From the NCBI GenBank assembly GCA_017550165.1, contig JAFZQH010000035.1, positions 1 to 46,668 of the forward strand: a DNA stretch of 46,668 nucleotides. Direction: 5' to 3'. The notes beneath the pieces were generated by a model. That model did not search any database. It saw only the letters and a program-made list of their open reading frames with translations, and had not been told where the DNA came from. The position numbers were made by a program, and so were the translations under genes. Shown piece by piece: positions 1-7,548 of this stretch (its first letter is position 1; the number at the start of each line of letters is the position of its first letter). The DNA comes from Lachnospiraceae bacterium. Its GTDB lineage: Bacteria > Bacillota > Clostridia > Lachnospirales > Lachnospiraceae.

Positions 1-130
1 AAATCCAATATACAAAATTTCATACTTTCACTTGACAACTCTTAGCAGGTCTTGCCTTCGGCTATATCCTTCCCACTACCGGGCGGATTCGGGACTTTAA
101 CCCGTTAGAAACGTGCGCCGCTGGGCGCAC
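1..130 (-). mobile_element. 5' end of a group II intron, cut by the window edge
   Basis: Read on the minus strand from position 130, the sequence starts with GTGCG, the canonical group II 5' end. It forms a perfect 7-bp hairpin (113-119 with 124-130, loop GCTG) and continues with a short CGGG/CCCG stem-loop and a GCCGAAGGCAAG stretch. From memory, this order matches domain I at the 5' end of bacterial group II introns of clostridia. It begins about 9 nt after a rho-independent terminator hairpin on the same strand. Group IIC introns are known to insert just downstream of terminator hairpins. The maturase gene and the catalytic domain V would lie to the left of the window and cannot be seen. 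A truncated remnant is possible. Confidence 0.62.
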
Positions 131-139
131 TGAGCACAA

Positions 140-171
140 AATACCCAGAGGCCGATCCCCTCTGGGTATTT
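140..171. terminator. Bidirectional terminator hairpin
   Basis: A 12-bp perfect inverted repeat (140-151 with 159-170) has a 7-nt loop. It is flanked by T-rich DNA on the plus side and by TTTTG on the minus side, so it could stop transcription either way. On the minus strand it lies immediately before the group II intron 5' end and would be the intron's target hairpin. Confidence 0.75.
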
Positions 172-413
172 ATTCTTTGTGATATCTTGGATATTTGCTC
201 TATCTCTTTATCCAACAACAATGTAACATTATACCTTGATCATGTCAATATACTACTGTAAATTTGATAGCGGTGTGCGAGACAGGGTAAGTCGTGCGCC
301 CCTGTCTTATTGTTATAATTCATTAAGTTTATGTTAAATCTTCAATTCCCTATGGAAAAATTGGTACTTTTGTATTATAATAATCGCAAATCAGAAAACC
401 ATTATGTGATGGT
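172..413. other. Non-coding stretch between intron end and yjfB promoter
   Basis: No convincing gene. It holds a possible minus-strand promoter (TTGACA at 243-248, 17-bp spacer, TACATT at 220-225) that would make a short transcript ending at the 140-170 hairpin. It also holds a GACAGGG/CCCTGTC hairpin (281-287 with 300-306, 12-nt loop). A small RNA of about 75 nt is conceivable but unproven. Confidence 0.3.
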
Positions 414-440
414 TAATGATCAGTCGGCTTTGTCCGATAG
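414..440 (+). promoter_or_regulatory. Sigma-D (sigma-28) type promoter of yjfB
   Basis: TAAT (414-417), exactly 15 nt, then TCCGATAG (433-440). The flagellar sigma-D/FliA consensus is TAAA-N15-GCCGATAA. Three of four and six of eight positions agree, with perfect spacing. Transcription would start near 447, placing the ribosome binding site (461-470) just inside the message. It drives a motility-family gene, which supports the assignment. Confidence 0.65.
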
Positions 441-477
441 TAACTATACAATAAGTTACAGAAAGGAGAACATGCCA

Positions 478-678
478 ATGGACATTTCAGGAATCGGCGG
501 CGGTATCGATACAGCTGCTGCTATGGCTAATTCAACCACAGGTGTTCAGCGTCAGGTTGCCACTCAGGTTGCGGCTATGGGTCTCGACCAGATGGAACAA
601 CAGGGCGAGGATCTCAAGAAAATGATGGAAATGTCTGTGAACCCCAATTTAGGAGGTAAATTTGACGTTTCCGTGTAG
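478..678 (+). CDS. yjfB: YjfB-family putative motility protein
   Basis: A 66-residue protein of the YjfB-like family, small proteins linked to motility regulons in Firmicutes; the biochemical role is unknown. It shows the family pattern: an amphipathic N-terminal helix, a Gln-rich middle (VQRQVATQVAAMGLDQMEQQG) and the ending NPNLGGKFDV, equivalent to the family's terminal PxLGxxxDI motif. There is no signal peptide or membrane segment. The reading frame is open back to 331, but a sigma-D-like promoter lies inside that extension. The AGGAG at 464-468 is 9 nt from ATG 478 and only 3 nt from ATG 472, so 478 is preferred. The gene stands alone on the plus strand and ends in its own terminator. 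Confidence 0.85.
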   Translation: MDISGIGGGIDTAAAMANSTTGVQRQVATQVAAMGLDQMEQQGEDLKKMMEMSVNPNLGGKFDVSV

Positions 679-693
679 TGTAGCTTATTAACA

Positions 694-729
694 ATCCCCC
701 GACCGGATGGCCGGGGGATCCTTTTTTAT
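694..729 (+). terminator. Terminator after yjfB
   Basis: ATCCCCCGACC (694-704) pairs with GGCCGGGGGAT (709-719) with one mismatch, followed by CTTTTTTATT. It ends the yjfB message. It abuts the stop codon of the convergent uridine phosphorylase gene and could serve both. Confidence 0.85.
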
Positions 730-1499
730 TTGTCCTGTTTTATAAGAAGTCTGATGGCCTCCACCGCAGTGGAAATGGCCAATTCCGTATCATGAGCCTG
801 GGCGTTGGGAAGACCCTTCTTTGCCCTTTCCTGGTTGGCTACCACCAGCAAAACCGATCCAACACGAACCCTTAGGAATCCGCCTGCTATAAAGAGCGCC
901 GCAGATTCCATCTCGGAAGCCAGACAGCCCATCCTAAGCCAGGCCTCCCACTTGTTCTCCAGTTGGTAGCTTACGGGCATGACCTCCGGCTCGTGCTGAC
1001 CGAAAAAGGAATCCTTGCATTGAACCACACCAACGTGATACTTTGCGTTCAACTCCTTCGCGCCTTCGATCATGGCAAAGAGCACGTCTGTATTGGCCAC
1101 AGCCGGGTACTCAATGGGGGCGTATTCCCTGCTGGTGCCCTCCATCCGCACGGCTCCCGTGGCTATGACAATGTCACCGCCGCAGACATCCTCCTGCATA
1201 CCGCCGCAGGTTCCCACGCGGAGAAAGGTATCGGCTCCGGACTTGGAAAGCTCCTCAATGGCAATAGCCGCCGAAGGACCGCCGATCCCCGTGGAAGTAA
1301 CAGAGACCTTAACCCCGTCTAAAGTTCCGGTATATGTTACATACTCTCGAACATCCGCAACCAGCTTCGGATTGTCAAAATGAGCTGCAATTCTTTCGCA
1401 TCTTTTGGGATCACCGGGCAGGATAACATACTTTCCTATATCCCCCGGGCCCACACCCGTATGATACTGCTTTCCCGAACCTTCCGTATAATCTACCAT
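726..1499 (-). CDS. udp: Uridine phosphorylase
   Basis: A 257-residue cytoplasmic nucleoside phosphorylase of the Udp type, which splits uridine with phosphate to uracil and ribose-1-phosphate in pyrimidine salvage. The N-terminal LPGDPKR phosphate-binding segment, the STGIGGPS motif and the FLRVGTCGG segment match the Escherichia coli enzyme, as does the late EMESAAL motif that contacts ribose. The frame is open upstream to 1625, but that extension crosses the terminator of the upstream gene. The GGGAGG at 1509-1514 places the start at ATG 1499. It lies downstream of a CapA-like gene and a transporter on the same strand but behind a terminator, so it probably has its own promoter. Confidence 0.9.
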   Translation of the reverse strand: MVDYTEGSGKQYHTGVGPGDIGKYVILPGDPKRCERIAAHFDNPKLVADVREYVTYTGTLDGVKVSVTSTGIGGPSAAIAIEELSKSGADTFLRVGTCGGMQEDVCGGDIVIATGAVRMEGTSREYAPIEYPAVANTDVLFAMIEGAKELNAKYHVGVVQCKDSFFGQHEPEVMPVSYQLENKWEAWLRMGCLASEMESAALFIAGGFLRVRVGSVLLVVANQERAKKGLPNAQAHDTELAISTAVEAIRLLIKQDK

Positions 1500-1533
1500 A
1501 TCGCCATACCTCCCTAACCAAAACACTGGTTTT

Positions 1534-1563
1534 ATGATAGCATACCGGGAGTAATAATAACAA
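1534..1563 (-). promoter_or_regulatory. Possible promoter of udp
   Basis: TTGTTA (1558-1563) and TATCAT (1534-1539) on the minus strand are separated by 18 bp, about 35 bp before the start codon. The -35 overlaps the T-tract of the preceding terminator, so the call is tentative. Confidence 0.35.
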
Positions 1564-1589
1564 GCCCCCCACCGGTTGGTAGGGGGCTT
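1562..1589 (-). terminator. Terminator after the capA-like gene
   Basis: AAGCCCCCTACC pairs with GGTGGGGGGCTT (1578-1589 with 1562-1573) with one weak pair, then GTTATTATT on the minus strand. It lies 13 bp after the stop codon of the CapA-like gene. Confidence 0.8.
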
Positions 1590-1602
1590 GGTTAAAACAG
1601 GC

Positions 1603-2802
1603 TTATTCAGACAGAACGGCTTCATCTCCGTCCCAGGTCAGCTTAGCATTAAGGCCGGCCTCTGTGGTGATCTTCTGCATGTAGTCGAAAATCTCCTGAC
1701 CGGTCTCGCCCTGTCCATGGACATAGGGGATACCGCTCTTCTCGGTCTTCATTAATATGACCCTGTTGGATACGATCTTACCGTCTTCAATGATCAGTTT
1801 CGCCACCGGACAATACACGGATTCAGGCTGGAAGGGATAGGTGGGATACTCAGGATCCGGCACAAATCCGAACCTTGCGATCCTTTGCTTAACCCACTCG
1901 GCGTTATGCTCATCTCCGTGCACCTTGCCCTTAAAGCCGGGTGCCAGTTGAGGCGTATACATAACGAAATTGTTAAGGCCATGGTAGATGGCTCTACCCT
2001 TATAGATCTCAAAACCGTGGGATACATGACTGTGAGAAGCCATTACCGCATCCGCTCCGTTATCAATGGCAATGTGGGAGATAAGACGCTCCCAGTCATT
2101 TACCAGAATGGGGCGGTGAACATAGCCCTTGTGGAAATACACTATGAGCACATCGCATTGTTCCCGGGTCTGTCTCACTTCCTCAGCCATCTTAAGCAAA
2201 GCCGAAGCATCCGGATAATTCTCGCCCATAAAATCCGAATCGTAGTGGATGGGATTCTTAAGGCTCCAATTATCGTACTCCTGCTTGGTGGTTCTTTGAA
2301 CTTCCCAGTCCAGGGCTTCCACCGGAGTATATGCACGGAAGAAGTTGATAGGAGCGGTTCCGGCCTGATCCGGTCCGGCAAACTGCTGCTTGCCGCCTAC
2401 GGCGTTATATGCCAGCACACCGATCCTGGTTCCGTTCTTCTCGACAAAAGCAGGCTTTCTCGCCTCAGCCTCATTCAGCCCGCCGCCGGCATGAGCGATA
2501 CCGTTCTCCTCACACCAGCTTATGGTATCTCTGACACCGTCTTCCTTGAAATCATAAAAATGATTGCCGGAAAGGGTCACCAGATCCACCCTGTTCTTAA
2601 CGGGATCTAAGGACTTAACAAGATTGCCCTCAACGGATCTTTCCACCGGCTTTTTCAAATAAGCTTCTTCAAGCTGAAACATTCTGAAATCAGCCTTATC
2701 CAGGAGGTCTTTTACTCCTTCGCAGAGCTTGTCCGGTGTCAGTTCCGGATCAGAGCTGGGGATGGAGAAATCGCCTCCGAAAATAAGAGTTTGTCTGGAC
2801 AT
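1603..2802 (-). CDS. CapA-family metallophosphatase-like protein, apparently cytoplasmic
   Basis: A 399-residue protein of the CapA (PGA_cap) family, a calcineurin-like metallophosphatase fold first known from poly-gamma-glutamate synthesis. The visible marks are FGGDFS near residue 8 (metal ligand Asp), LSGNHFYDF near 77 (equivalent to NNHxxD), [10 protein letters not shown] and [15 protein letters not shown] with HGLNNFV. The usual N-terminal membrane anchor or signal peptide is missing: the protein begins directly with the first beta strand. It lies 9 bp after the transporter gene, so the two are probably one operon, which suggests it acts on a substrate that the carrier brings in. The substrate cannot be read from the sequence. 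No cap or PGA genes are adjacent. Confidence 0.75.
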   Translation of the reverse strand: MSRQTLIFGGDFSIPSSDPELTPDKLCEGVKDLLDKADFRMFQLEEAYLKKPVERSVEGNLVKSLDPVKNRVDLVTLSGNHFYDFKEDGVRDTISWCEENGIAHAGGGLNEAEARKPAFVEKNGTRIGVLAYNAVGGKQQFAGPDQAGTAPINFFRAYTPVEALDWEVQRTTKQEYDNWSLKNPIHYDSDFMGENYPDASALLKMAEEVRQTREQCDVLIVYFHKGYVHRPILVNDWERLISHIAIDNGADAVMASHSHVSHGFEIYKGRAIYHGLNNFVMYTPQLAPGFKGKVHGDEHNAEWVKQRIARFGFVPDPEYPTYPFQPESVYCPVAKLIIEDGKIVSNRVILMKTEKSGIPYVHGQGETGQEIFDYMQKITTEAGLNAKLTWDGDEAVLSE

Positions 2803-2811
2803 AATGCCTCC

Positions 2812-4137
2812 TTATTTAGCAACCATGGTGTACTCTACACCCGAGAACATGAGGTCGAAGAGACCCAGCCATGCCAGCACCGCAGTTATGACCACGAATA
2901 GGATGGCAATGATGACCATCGGCCCCACCATCTTAGCCCTCTGCTTTTCATCAGTACATCCGATGATGGACATTGTTCCGCCCATTGAGAAGGGGCTGAA
3001 GCCTGCGTACTGCAGACCTACCATCATACAGATCGCAAGAACAAGGGGATTGCACCCCGTTGATGCTGCAAGACCGGGAATAAGTGAAACCATAAGAGGC
3101 TGAACAACCGCACCCGATACGACCAGTGACAGCGCACCGCATACAAGCATAAATGCAGGAGCTACAAATCCCTTGGGGACACTGCTTCCAAGCCATGCTC
3201 CGATGGTGTCGGTGATACCGATCTTGGCTGCAAGGCCAACCAGGGTACCTGTGCCGCAGACCATAAGGATAGCTGTCCAGGGGATGCTCTTCTTTATTAC
3301 ATCATTAATATCACCAAGTTTGAACAGGTGGCAGAATACTATACCAATAGAACCGAGTACAAGGAAATCAAGGTTCTTTGACATCCATGTCGTAACGGGG
3401 TTCTTTGCAAACTGCTGGATAACCATGGGAACCACCATGAGAACTGCTAAAGCAAGGATGATGGTCAATGTGGTCTTCTGGACCTGAGTCATAGGTTCGG
3501 GCTTTTCAAATGTAACCGTAGCGTCAGATTTCTTAAATGCACCTGTAATGATACAGAACACTATGAAGAAGATGAGCAGGAATATCATGTCATAGATCAT
3601 GGCTCCGATACTGATCTTTCTGGCTGTCTCTTCACCGAAAGTAGCTACGTTGATACCCGTCTTCTGAGCAAAATCAGATGTCCAGGGTAAGAGGTTGAAT
3701 GCAGTTCCGGCTGTATAGTAACCCAGAGCGGCAACCAGGGGGTTTAAGCCCATCTCTGTAGCAACACCGAAGAATATGGGGGAAAGAAATGCGGGTGCTG
3801 CGTTAGATCCTGCGCCAAGAGCCATAACTACTGCAGTTACAACCCAGAAGATAAGGGGCATGAAACGGCTTGCCTTACCTGTCTTATACAGGATATTCTG
3901 TGCAACCTTCTGGAATGTGCCGTTGTGCATACCGAATCCATAGAAAAATGTACCAACCAGCATGTAGAAAAACAGGTTGGTGGGGAATACTCCCATAACA
4001 TCCCTTGATGTCATGTTGAAGAATACTATTCCCACAAGAAATGCCATGGCAAGGGCTATAACACCGATATTGGTCTTCAAAGCCTTACCGATGACGATCG
4101 CCAGTACGATAGCGATAACAAATACTAATACGTTCAT
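2812..4137 (-). CDS. Ion-transporter-superfamily carrier (SLC13/MatC-like permease)
   Basis: A 441-residue integral membrane protein with about 11 to 12 hydrophobic segments. The even spread of segments, the GxGSNAAPAF loop near residue 108 and the mirrored GAVVQPLMVSL loop near 343 resemble the two re-entrant loops of SLC13/CitM/DASS carriers. The start resembles the MatC dicarboxylate carriers. It is likely a secondary carrier for an organic anion, possibly a di- or tricarboxylate; the substrate is not determined. It starts at ATG 4137 behind a good AGGAGGT site and precedes the CapA-like gene by 9 bp. Confidence 0.72.
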   Translation of the reverse strand: MNVLVFVIAIVLAIVIGKALKTNIGVIALAMAFLVGIVFFNMTSRDVMGVFPTNLFFYMLVGTFFYGFGMHNGTFQKVAQNILYKTGKASRFMPLIFWVVTAVVMALGAGSNAAPAFLSPIFFGVATEMGLNPLVAALGYYTAGTAFNLLPWTSDFAQKTGINVATFGEETARKISIGAMIYDMIFLLIFFIVFCIITGAFKKSDATVTFEKPEPMTQVQKTTLTIILALAVLMVVPMVIQQFAKNPVTTWMSKNLDFLVLGSIGIVFCHLFKLGDINDVIKKSIPWTAILMVCGTGTLVGLAAKIGITDTIGAWLGSSVPKGFVAPAFMLVCGALSLVVSGAVVQPLMVSLIPGLAASTGCNPLVLAICMMVGLQYAGFSPFSMGGTMSIIGCTDEKQRAKMVGPMVIIAILFVVITAVLAWLGLFDLMFSGVEYTMVAK

Positions 4138-4183
4138 AAATACCTCCTAAAATGATATTGTTAAAAATTTAACCCCCAAAATT

Positions 4184-4212
4184 ATTCTAGACCAGCCCCC
4201 TGCACCTTTCAT
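4184..4212 (-). promoter_or_regulatory. Probable promoter of the transporter-capA operon
   Basis: ATGAAA (4207-4212), 17-bp spacer, TAGAAT (4184-4189) on the minus strand, about 45 bp before the start codon. The region also has small competing TGTGC/GCACA hairpins just upstream. Confidence 0.45.
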
Positions 4213-4225
4213 TGTGCAACAGCAC

Positions 4226-4260
4226 AAAAAAATGGCTTAGGGTCTGTGCCCAAAGCCATT
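4226..4260 (-). terminator. Terminator after truA
   Basis: AATGGCTTTGGGC pairs with GACCCTAAGCCATT (4248-4260 with 4231-4244), followed by TTTTTTTG on the minus strand. It closes the malQ-ecf-truA operon, 6 bp after the truA stop codon. Confidence 0.88.
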
Positions 4261-4266
4261 GAAATC

Positions 4267-5007
4267 TTATTCAGTGTATTTAATCTCCACAAGCGTCAGT
4301 CCCTTGGCAGGTGCCGTGGGGCCGGCTGCCGTCCTGTCCTTCGCTTCAAGTATATCCTTCATTTCCTCCGGGGGGATCTTGCCCCTCCCTATCTCCATGA
4401 GAGTCCCGGCAATGATCCTCACCATGTTGTAGAGGAAGCCGTTACCCTTGATCCTTATGACGATCTCCTCGCCCTCCCGTTCTATATCGATGGAAAAAAT
4501 GTTCCTTACAAAATCCGTAACCTGAGTCCTGGGTGCGCAAAAACTTGAGAAATCATGCTCTCCCAGGAGATATTGTGCACCACGGCGCATCAGATTCACG
4601 TCCAGTTTCATGTAATAAAAGCAGGTCTGTGCACTCCTTAAGGGGTTATCAAAGGTGGTATTAAGGATACGATATTCATAGGTCTTAACACTATCAGCGT
4701 GCCTGGGGTGAAAATCCGGGTCCACTTCTTTCGATCCTTGGATAACGATGTCCTCCGGCAGCCGCTGGTTAAGGGCAAATGATACCTTGTCCCCGGGCAT
4801 CCGGCTCTCGGTATCAAATACCGCAATATTCCCCAGAGCATGAACCCCCGCATCGGTCCGGCTGGCACCGATGACCTTGACATCCTCTCCGAAAAGGTCC
4901 GAAAGGTTCTCATTTAAGATCTGCTCAATGCTTATTCCGTTAGGCTGTACCTGCCAGCCGCAGTAAGCGGTACCCAGGTAAGCCACCTTCAACATAATCC
5001 GTCTCAT
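4267..5007 (-). CDS. truA: tRNA pseudouridine(38-40) synthase TruA
   Basis: A 246-residue protein, typical for TruA, which converts uridines 38 to 40 in the anticodon arm of tRNAs to pseudouridine. The catalytic Asp is residue 52 in GASRTDAGVHALG. The N-terminal YLGTAYCGWQ, the FHPRH segment and the NGFLYNMVR motif near residue 200 are all present. It is the last gene of the ECF operon, with its start 2 bp after the ecfT stop codon, and is followed by a strong terminator. In many Firmicutes rplM and rpsI come next; here they do not. Confidence 0.95.
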   Translation of the reverse strand: MRRIMLKVAYLGTAYCGWQVQPNGISIEQILNENLSDLFGEDVKVIGASRTDAGVHALGNIAVFDTESRMPGDKVSFALNQRLPEDIVIQGSKEVDPDFHPRHADSVKTYEYRILNTTFDNPLRSAQTCFYYMKLDVNLMRRGAQYLLGEHDFSSFCAPRTQVTDFVRNIFSIDIEREGEEIVIRIKGNGFLYNMVRIIAGTLMEIGRGKIPPEEMKDILEAKDRTAAGPTAPAKGLTLVEIKYTE

Positions 5008-5009
5008 TG

Positions 5010-5834
5010 TCAGGCTATAACCTCAAAGGGCAGGGTTCCGAAGCGTGATATCAGTATAACGCCTGCCAGAAAAAACGCCATGAGCACATAGCTTACCCCG
5101 TCCGCTCTCCGGTACTTCAGGGGCTTCATCTTGGTCCTCCCGGCTCCTCCCCGGTAGCATCTGGCTTCCATAGCCATAGCCAGATCATTTGCCCGGCGAA
5201 AGGCGGATACAAACAGGGGCACCAGGATGGGAACCATGGCCTTGGCCCGTTTGATAATGCCTCCCGATTCAAAATCAGCCCCTCTGGCAGCCTGAGCCTT
5301 CATGATCTTATCAGTCTCTTCCAGAAGGATAGGGATAAATCTTAAGGCTATGGACATCATCATGGCGATCTCATGAACGGGAACCTTCACTACCTCGAGG
5401 AATTTCAGCGACCTCTCCAGACCGTCCGTCAGGTTGTTGGGAGTGGTGGTCAACGTCATAAGAGAGCACCCCATAATGAGCATGATAAGCCTAAGCGCCA
5501 TAAATACAGAGGTCTTGATACCCTCTGCCGTAATGGTGAAAATCCAGAAATGCACCAGCTGAATACCCGGTGTCAAAAAAAGATTCAGGGATATGGTAAG
5601 GAGCAGCACTATCAATACTGCCCTCAGACCCTTTACGATATACTTAAAGGGCACCTTTGACAGCTTGATAAGGGCCGCAAGGATAATGGCCGCGAAGACA
5701 TATCCCAGTATGTTGTTTAAAATGAAGAGGGCGATCACATAGATAAGAGTCCCCATCAGCTTGACCCTGGGATCAAGCCTGTGGAGCACAGATTCTGCAT
5801 AGTAATACTGCCCTATAGTTATCTCTCTGACCAT
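5010..5834 (-). CDS. ecfT: ECF transporter transmembrane component EcfT
   Basis: A 274-residue membrane coupling protein of the energy-coupling factor module, with about five hydrophobic segments. Both EcfT signatures for docking the two ATPases are visible: ARGADFESGG near residue 184 and AMEARCYRGG near residue 221. It joins EcfA1 and EcfA2 to exchangeable substrate-binding S components for vitamins and metals, which are encoded elsewhere. The gene starts 3 bp after ecfA2 ends, so translation is probably coupled. Confidence 0.95.
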   Translation of the reverse strand: MVREITIGQYYYAESVLHRLDPRVKLMGTLIYVIALFILNNILGYVFAAIILAALIKLSKVPFKYIVKGLRAVLIVLLLTISLNLFLTPGIQLVHFWIFTITAEGIKTSVFMALRLIMLIMGCSLMTLTTTPNNLTDGLERSLKFLEVVKVPVHEIAMMMSIALRFIPILLEETDKIMKAQAARGADFESGGIIKRAKAMVPILVPLFVSAFRRANDLAMAMEARCYRGGAGRTKMKPLKYRRADGVSYVLMAFFLAGVILISRFGTLPFEVIA

Positions 5835-5837
5835 TAT

Positions 5838-6698
5838 CTAAATCTTTCCTGCTGATTTTAAAGCCTTGCAAATACTGTCCGCCGCTTCATCCACGGTTAT
5901 ACCAGAAGTATCCACATCCAGGCCCGCTTTCTTAAGATCGTTTAAAACATAGGTAACCGCCGGCGCCGCAAGCCCCATCTCCTCAAGCTGTTCGTAATGC
6001 CTGAACACCTCTCTGGGAATACCGTCGAAGACTATCCTGCCCCGGTTCATCACTATAAGACGTTCCACATATTTTGCAACGTCTTCCATGCTGTGGGATA
6101 CAAGGATGGTGGTCATCTTGTATTCCCTATGGAGCCTGGAGATCTGCTCAAGGATCTCGTCCCTTCCCTGGGGGTCCAGCCCCGCCGTAGGCTCATCCAA
6201 TATCATCACTTCCGGCCGCATGGCAAGAACACCTGCAATGGCTGCACGGCGTTTCTGCCCTCCCGAGAGGTCAAAGGGCGAACGGTAATAGAGCTCCTCC
6301 GGAAATCCTACCATCCGCAGGGCGTGAAATGCCCGAAGCTCCGCCTCTTTCTGGGAGTATCCCTGGTTAAGGGGGCCGAAACACACATCTTTGAATACCG
6401 TGATCTCAAAGAGCTGGTGTTCCGGATACTGGAATACCAGTCCCACCTTGCTCCTGAGGTCTTTAAGCTTATAATCCTTATCATATATATCCCGGCCGTT
6501 ATAATATATCTCCCCTCCGGTGGCCCGAAGGAGGCCGTTTAAATGCTGTATCAGAGTAGATTTACCCGAGCCGGTATGACCGATGAGGCCTATAAACTGC
6601 CCGTCACCGATCTCACAGCATATATCATCCAGAGCCTTTACGGGACGGGATGTATCTTTACCGTATACATGATATAAATGATTTACAATAATTGACAT
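5838..6698 (-). CDS. ecfA2: ECF transporter ATPase EcfA2
   Basis: A 286-residue ATP-binding subunit. Walker A is GHTGSGKST near residue 40, the signature is LSGGQKRR and Walker B is VMILDEPTAGLD. The C-terminal extension after about residue 230 is characteristic of ECF ATPases, which dimerise through it. Its start overlaps the end of ecfA1 by 16 bp and ecfT follows, so it is the second ATPase of the heterodimer. Confidence 0.95.
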   Translation of the reverse strand: MSIIVNHLYHVYGKDTSRPVKALDDICCEIGDGQFIGLIGHTGSGKSTLIQHLNGLLRATGGEIYYNGRDIYDKDYKLKDLRSKVGLVFQYPEHQLFEITVFKDVCFGPLNQGYSQKEAELRAFHALRMVGFPEELYYRSPFDLSGGQKRRAAIAGVLAMRPEVMILDEPTAGLDPQGRDEILEQISRLHREYKMTTILVSHSMEDVAKYVERLIVMNRGRIVFDGIPREVFRHYEQLEEMGLAAPAVTYVLNDLKKAGLDVDTSGITVDEAADSICKALKSAGKI

Positions 6699-7543
6699 AT
6701 TTCTTTCACCAATTCCTCTCCCGAAAGTATCCCGGGAGATAAGGGAAGTCCTGACTTTCTTAGTTCTTCCGCAAGAAGAGTGGCCTGAGGAACATCCAAA
6801 TGATAGCTTTTTAATGTATCGACCTGTGAAAAGATATCCTTGGGAGTCCCCTGCATTACAAGATGCCCGCTGTCCATCACAAGGACCTTATCGGCGTAGA
6901 TGACTTCTTCCATGTAATGAGTGATAAGGATAATGGTTATATGCTCCACCATATTAAGAGCCCGCACAGCCCTGATAACGTCCTTTCGGCCGTTAGGATC
7001 GAGCATGGCAGTGGGCTCATCCAGCACGATGCACTGGGGGTGCATGGCAACTACTCCGGCTATGGCAACCCGCTGCTTCTGTCCGCCGGAGAGCTTATTA
7101 GGTGAATTGGAACGAAATTCCTGCATCTTGACTGCACTCAGGGATTCATCCACCCGCTCCCATATCTCATCAGTGGGAACCCCCAGGTTCTCGGGACCGA
7201 ATCCCACATCCTCTTCAACTATGGAACCGATGATCTGATTATCGGGGTTCTGGAACACCATACCCGCAGTCTGCCTCACGCTCCAGAGATTTTCCGGATC
7301 CGAGGTGTCTTTGCCGTCTATCCAGACAGTACCCTCAGTGGGCGTAAGAATGGCGTTCAGATGCTTTGCAAGAGTCGATTTGCCCGAACCGTTATGACCC
7401 AGGATCGCCACAAAATCGCCCGCTTTGACATCAATACTAACGCCATCTATCGCCTTCTTGATAGACTCAACGTTACCCTCTTCATCTCTGGTTATGTATT
7501 CACAGACCAGGTCTTTTGACCTGATGATCTCATTTAACGCCAT
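6683..7543 (-). CDS. ecfA1: ECF transporter ATPase EcfA1
   Basis: A 286-residue ATP-binding subunit. Walker A is GHNGSGKST near residue 50, the signature is LSGGQKQR and Walker B is CIVLDEPTAMLD. The N-terminal strand contains a small acidic insert (TRDEEGNVES) seen in EcfA1 types. It pairs with EcfA2 to power vitamin uptake through EcfT. It lies 5 bp after malQ, so it is cotranscribed with a glucan enzyme, which is not the usual neighbour in this conserved block. Confidence 0.94.
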   Translation of the reverse strand: MALNEIIRSKDLVCEYITRDEEGNVESIKKAIDGVSIDVKAGDFVAILGHNGSGKSTLAKHLNAILTPTEGTVWIDGKDTSDPENLWSVRQTAGMVFQNPDNQIIGSIVEEDVGFGPENLGVPTDEIWERVDESLSAVKMQEFRSNSPNKLSGGQKQRVAIAGVVAMHPQCIVLDEPTAMLDPNGRKDVIRAVRALNMVEHITIILITHYMEEVIYADKVLVMDSGHLVMQGTPKDIFSQVDTLKSYHLDVPQATLLAEELRKSGLPLSPGILSGEELVKEICQLL

Positions 7544-7548
7544 GTTCT

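Noticed and set aside
228-248. Minus-strand TTGACA followed by TATAAT
   Set aside because: The spacing is only 9 bp, too short for a sigma-A promoter; TACATT at 17 bp was noted as a weak alternative.
331-471. N-terminal extension of the yjfB frame back to an ATG at 331
   Set aside because: A sigma-D-like promoter and the ribosome binding site lie inside it, and the extra residues do not belong to the YjfB family.
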